Shown piece after piece: positions 5,980 through 8,788 of a stretch of 8,788 nucleotides of DNA. The DNA lies in NCBI GenBank assembly GCA_963767645.1, contig CAVYEW010000012.1:1-8788 (forward strand). Reading direction: 5' to 3'. A model generated the notes under the pieces. The model did not search any database. It was not told the origin of the DNA and saw only the letters and a program-made list of their open reading frames with translations. Numbering within the stretch: the stretch's first letter is position 1; each line of letters opens with the position of its first letter. Both the position numbers and the translations under genes were made by a program. Origin of the DNA: DATFDN01 sp963767645 (GTDB lineage Bacteria; Pseudomonadota; Alphaproteobacteria; Acetobacterales; Acetobacteraceae).

Positions 5980-7013
5980 CGGTACATGTCTAGCCGGTTG
6001 CGGGCCCGCAGGATCCGCACGGCCCCGAAGGTGACGGCGGCCAGCAGCACGAGCCCCTCGAAGAGCGGCTGCACCAGCGGGTCGGCCGGAATGACCCACA
6101 GGATCGTGTTCGTAACCCGCATCATCGACGAGATGGTGCGCAGCACGCAGGCCCCGATCAGCGGACCGGCAAGTCCGCCGACGCCGCCGGAGAGCGAGTT
6201 CCCGCCAATCACCACGGCGGCGATGGAATTCAAGGTGTAAAGGCCGGCCTGCGCGGCCTTGGCGTCGCCTGACCCGGTCAGGAAGCTGACGAACAGGCCG
6301 CTAATGGCCGCGAAAACGCCTGCCAGCGCATAGGCCGCGATCTTGGATGCGCGCACCGGAACCCCGGACAGAAAGGCCGAGCCTTCCGCCGAACCGACGG
6401 CGTAAACCCCGCGCCCGAGCGTCGTTTTGCGGAACGGCAGCCATACGCCGATGAAACACAATCCCAGGAGCAGCAGCGAGACCGGGACAGCACCGATCAC
6501 GGGCACGTCGAAGCCGCGCGGCCAGAGTGTCGCGAGATCCGAGGTCGCGACATCGGACAGCGTTTCGTCGACCGAGCCGCCGGGGCTCGGCCGTAGGAAC
6601 ATGGCGATGCCGAGGAACAAGGCGCTCGTCGCGATCGTCACGATCAGCGGTTGCAGCCGCCCATAGACGATCACCGCGCCATTGAAGCACCCCGCCGCAA
6701 GCCCCGCCAAAAGACACAGGACGACGCCGCCCGCCACGTGGGCGGGCGAGCCGTTCACCGTCACGGAGGCCAGGCAGGTGGACATGACCATCACGGAGCC
6801 GACCGAGAGGTCGATGCCGCCGCTCAGGATAGTCACCGCCTGCGCCATGGCCACGAGAGCCAGGGCGAACGCCTGGTTGGCATTGGTCAGCGTGACATTG
6901 GGCGCGAAGCCGTTGGGATGGAGGTGGAGATAGATTGCATAGAGAACGGTGAGCAGCGCCAGGGCAACCAGCGCGCTGGCGTTCCGCCCTGCCCAAAGGC
7001 GCAGCGTTCTCAT
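5976..7013 (-). CDS. Sugar ABC transporter permease 1 (RbsC-like, BPD_transp_2 family)
   Basis: A 345-residue polytopic inner-membrane protein of the RbsC/XylH type. Landmarks are the first membrane segment SALVALALLTVLYAIYL, the conserved AVTILSGGIDLSVGSVMVM loop (about 58-76), LGRGVYAVGSAEGSAFLSGV, and the late SIAAVVIGGNSLSGGVGG. With permease 2 it should make a heterodimeric channel, unlike RbsC, which works as a homodimer. The start ATG at 7013 overlaps the TGA of the ATPase gene as ATGA, and its own stop overlaps the start of permease 2 in the same way. This fits production of the three membrane-complex subunits in balanced amounts. Confidence 0.94.
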   Translation of the reverse strand: MRTLRLWAGRNASALVALALLTVLYAIYLHLHPNGFAPNVTLTNANQAFALALVAMAQAVTILSGGIDLSVGSVMVMSTCLASVTVNGSPAHVAGGVVLCLLAGLAAGCFNGAVIVYGRLQPLIVTIATSALFLGIAMFLRPSPGGSVDETLSDVATSDLATLWPRGFDVPVIGAVPVSLLLLGLCFIGVWLPFRKTTLGRGVYAVGSAEGSAFLSGVPVRASKIAAYALAGVFAAISGLFVSFLTGSGDAKAAQAGLYTLNSIAAVVIGGNSLSGGVGGLAGPLIGACVLRTISSMMRVTNTILWVIPADPLVQPLFEGLVLLAAVTFGAVRILRARNRLDMYR

Positions 7014-8587
7014 GGCGCAGCGTCTTGGTGTGGCACGGCGTCCCCATGGTCGGCGGAGGCGAGCGACATGTTCAGCGAGGCCGCCACGATCGCCTGTTCG
7101 GTGATGGCCTCCCCCCCAAGCTCCGTCTGGACCCGGCCCCCGTAGAGGATCACGACGCGGTCGCAGCAGCCCACGAGTTCATTGTGGTCGGTGCTGAACA
7201 GGAGGATCGCGGCGCCCTGGTCCGCAAGGCGCCGCAGCAGCGCGTAGATTTCCTGCTTGGTACCCACGTCGATGCCGCGCGTCGGATCGTTGAGCAGGAT
7301 GATGTCGGCCCCGGTCATGAGCCACTTCGCGATGACCACTTTCTGCTGGTTGCCGCCTGATAGCGTCCACACCGGATCGTCGAGCGAGCCGACCTTGATC
7401 TGCAGCGCGGCCGTCATCTGGTCGATCTGGCGGAATTCCTCGGCGCGATCGACGACCCCGCCCTTGGCGAGACGCTGCAGAGAGGCCATTCCTAGGTTGT
7501 CGCGCACCGACATGAGCAGCATCAGGCCCTCGGTCTTGCGGTCTTCGGGGATGAGGGCCATGCCGGGGCCGGCCCGCTTGGCGTCGATCGGCCCTGTCAG
7601 CCGCGTCGGCACGCCATCGATCCTGATCTCCCCCGCGACGCCGCGCAAAACCCCGAACAGCGCCAGCAGGAGTTCACGCTGGCCCTGCCCGTCGAGACCG
7701 CCGAGGCCGATGATCTCGCCGCGCCCGACTGCGAACGAGATGCCGCGGAGCTGGTCCATCCAGGTCAGGCCCCGCACGTCGAGCAGTGGAGCGGGCTCGG
7801 CGCGACCGATGGGCCGGGGCGGGAAGACGCTGGCGATGTCGCGGCCGATCATCATCCGGATCACCTCGGATTTGCTCCGGCTGCCGGTCGCGAACGTCTC
7901 GACGTGGCGCCCGTTGCGGAACACCGAGCAGGTGTCGGCCAGCGCCTCGATCTCGGGCATTCGGTGAGAGATGTAGAGAAGCAGCAATCCCTCGTCTTTC
8001 AGGCGGTGCAGCAGCCGGTAAACCGTCTCGACATCCGCGCCGGTGAGGGCCGAGGTCGCCTCGTCCAGGATCAGCAGCCGCGGATTGCGGTTCAGCGCCT
8101 TGCCGATCTCGACCAGCTGCCGGCGCGACAGCGGCAGATCCCTGACCAGAAGTCGCGGATCGATGTCGCCGCACCCGATCCGCTCCAGGACGGCGCGGGC
8201 GCGCTCATGCTGTCGCCGCGACGCGATGAAACCGAAGCGGCCCGGCGGCTTGGTGATGCAGATGTTGTCGGCGACCGAGAGATCGGGGATCAGCGAGAGT
8301 TCCTGAAACACGCAGGCGATCCCGGCCGCCTCAGCCTCCACCGGCCCGGCGAACGACACCTCTCGCCCGTCGAGGAACAACCGTCCCGAATCCGGCGAGA
8401 GGACGCCGGCGATGATCTTGATGAGTGTGCTCTTGCCGGCTCCGTTCTCCCCGAGCACGGCGTGGATCGAGCCTCCCCGGCCCGCGAAGCTGACCCCGTC
8501 GAGCGCGACGACACCGCCGAAGGCCTTGCGGACGTCCTCCATGCGCCAGAGCAGATGACCGTCGCGCGCGGCAGCCTCATCCGGCAA
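7010..8587 (-). CDS. Sugar ABC transporter ATPase with two nucleotide-binding domains (RbsA/XylG type)
   Basis: A 525-residue cytoplasmic ATPase with two tandem domains. Domain 1 has Walker A GENGAGKST (46-54), Q-loop VFQE (Gln95), signature LSRRQ (153-157), Walker B LLILDEATSAL (Asp175, Glu176) and H-loop His208. Domain 2 lacks the Walker A lysine (GLDGQGQREL), keeps the signature LSGGNQQK (409-416), and has Walker B IILLNDPTRGID with Asn433-Asp434 in place of Asp-Glu. One competent and one degenerate site is normal for RbsA-type importers. The start is uncertain. The only in-frame starts are TTG at 8587, which lacks a ribosome-binding site, and ATG at 8542, which would remove residues before RMEDVRKAFGG. 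The best-looking ATG (8627, with AAGGAG) is out of frame by one base. The stop overlaps the permease 1 start. Confidence 0.94.
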   Translation of the reverse strand: MPDEAAARDGHLLWRMEDVRKAFGGVVALDGVSFAGRGGSIHAVLGENGAGKSTLIKIIAGVLSPDSGRLFLDGREVSFAGPVEAEAAGIACVFQELSLIPDLSVADNICITKPPGRFGFIASRRQHERARAVLERIGCGDIDPRLLVRDLPLSRRQLVEIGKALNRNPRLLILDEATSALTGADVETVYRLLHRLKDEGLLLLYISHRMPEIEALADTCSVFRNGRHVETFATGSRSKSEVIRMMIGRDIASVFPPRPIGRAEPAPLLDVRGLTWMDQLRGISFAVGRGEIIGLGGLDGQGQRELLLALFGVLRGVAGEIRIDGVPTRLTGPIDAKRAGPGMALIPEDRKTEGLMLLMSVRDNLGMASLQRLAKGGVVDRAEEFRQIDQMTAALQIKVGSLDDPVWTLSGGNQQKVVIAKWLMTGADIILLNDPTRGIDVGTKQEIYALLRRLADQGAAILLFSTDHNELVGCCDRVVILYGGRVQTELGGEAITEQAIVAASLNMSLASADHGDAVPHQDAAP

Positions 8588-8627
8588 GAGATCGGGGCGG
8601 CAGGAGACCGGGTGCCGCGGTCGCCAT
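8577..8627 (-). CDS. Candidate 16-codon ORF at the ATPase start (leader, or the broken true N-terminus)
   Basis: An ATG at 8627 has AAGGAG 7 bases upstream, the strongest initiation signal near the ATPase gene. It reads MATAAPGLLPPRSLAG and stops at TGA 8577-8579, overlapping the first codons of the ATPase in another frame. One missing or extra base between 8580 and 8625 would join it to DEAAARDGHLLW and give a normal N-terminus. It is therefore either a translated leader ORF or the sign of a frameshift or base-call error. I cannot tell which from the sequence. Confidence 0.4.
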   Translation of the reverse strand: MATAAPGLLPPRSLAG

Positions 8628-8673
8628 CCTTCAACTCCTTCCGCCCGAAGGGGACCGGCATGACAGCGGGGGA

Positions 8674-8696
8674 ATGAGGGCGCTGCGCTCGCTCAT
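8674..8696 (-). other. Imperfect hairpin between upstream gene and ABC operon
   Basis: Outer stem ATGAG/CTCAT and inner stem GCG/CGC with loop CTG, separated by a small internal loop. It lies just after the stop of the upstream gene and is followed on the minus strand by a C run, not a T run. It could be an RNA structure in the leader, but it is weak. Confidence 0.2.
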
Positions 8697-8702
8697 GGCT
8701 CC

Positions 8703-8788
8703 TTACTCCGCAGCGACATCGAGGCTGCCGATCGCGACCGCTAGCGTTCGCGCGGCGAGCGCCAGACGCGCGCTGGCCCCTGGCACAT
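8703..8788 (-). CDS. C-terminal end of an unrecognised upstream gene (partial)
   Basis: An open frame enters at the right edge and ends at TAA 8703-8705, giving 27 residues: VPGASARLALAARTLAVAIG then SLDVAAE. It is alanine-rich and probably helical, with codon use like its neighbours. I do not recognise the family; a regulator or sugar-metabolism protein would suit the position, but nothing in the sequence shows it. The gap to the ATPase region is about 75 bases, so it could be the first part of the same transcript. Confidence 0.45.
   Translation of the reverse strand, partial: VPGASARLALAARTLAVAIGSLDVAAE

Noticed and set aside
8290..8661. Minus-strand frame starting at the ATG at 8580 or upstream as the ATPase start
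   Set aside because: This frame gives MRLPRATVICSGAW and no ABC motifs; it is out of frame with the Walker motifs.
1..8788. CRISPR arrays, tRNA genes, riboswitches
   Set aside because: No regularly spaced repeats, no tRNA-like cloverleaf and no known riboswitch core were seen on either strand.

Overview
High-GC bacterial DNA, most likely from an alphaproteobacterium of the Rhizobiales/Hyphomicrobiales type. That guess rests on base composition, on the style of the ABC sugar-importer operon, and on an IS66 element carrying a DUF6429 gene. No ribosomal RNA or other taxonomic marker is present, so the placement is tentative.

Layout. Positions 1-441 are the right end of an IS66-family insertion sequence: the last 37 codons of the TnpC transposase (+ strand), a convergent DUF6429 gene broken by one extra base, and the terminal inverted repeat ending ...CTTAC at 441. 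Positions 442-646 hold no recognisable gene. From 647 to about 8630 everything reads leftward as one tightly packed probable operon. In transcription order it is: sugar ABC ATPase with two nucleotide-binding domains (8587-7010), permease 1 (7013-5976), permease 2 (5979-4999), periplasmic sugar-binding protein (4905-3787), SMP-30/gluconolactonase-family lactonase (3733-2855), a truncated second SMP-30-like gene (2834-2619), FMN-dependent 2-hydroxy-acid dehydrogenase (2622-1462), a 26-codon candidate leader ORF (1413-1333), and an RraA/HMG-aldolase-family protein (1336-647). Four junctions use 4-nt stop/start overlaps (ATGA or GTGA). At the right edge, 8703-8788 is the C-terminal end of another minus-strand gene that I do not recognise.

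Working together: the importer would bring a sugar or sugar derivative into the cell. The lactonase would open an aldonolactone to an aldonic acid, which is a 2-hydroxy acid. The flavoenzyme could oxidise it to a 2-oxo acid, and the RraA-like protein could cleave or decarboxylate that product. Each family assignment is strong; the ordered pathway and its substrate are inference. No kinase, dehydratase or sugar dehydrogenase lies in the window, so the route is either incomplete here or unusual.

Odd points: the best ribosome-binding site and ATG for the ABC ATPase are one base out of frame with the protein; a lactonase remnant is kept in translational coupling with the flavoenzyme; a short ORF ends exactly on the start codon of the RraA-like gene; and the DUF6429 gene inside the IS66 end is frameshifted at a run of four C.
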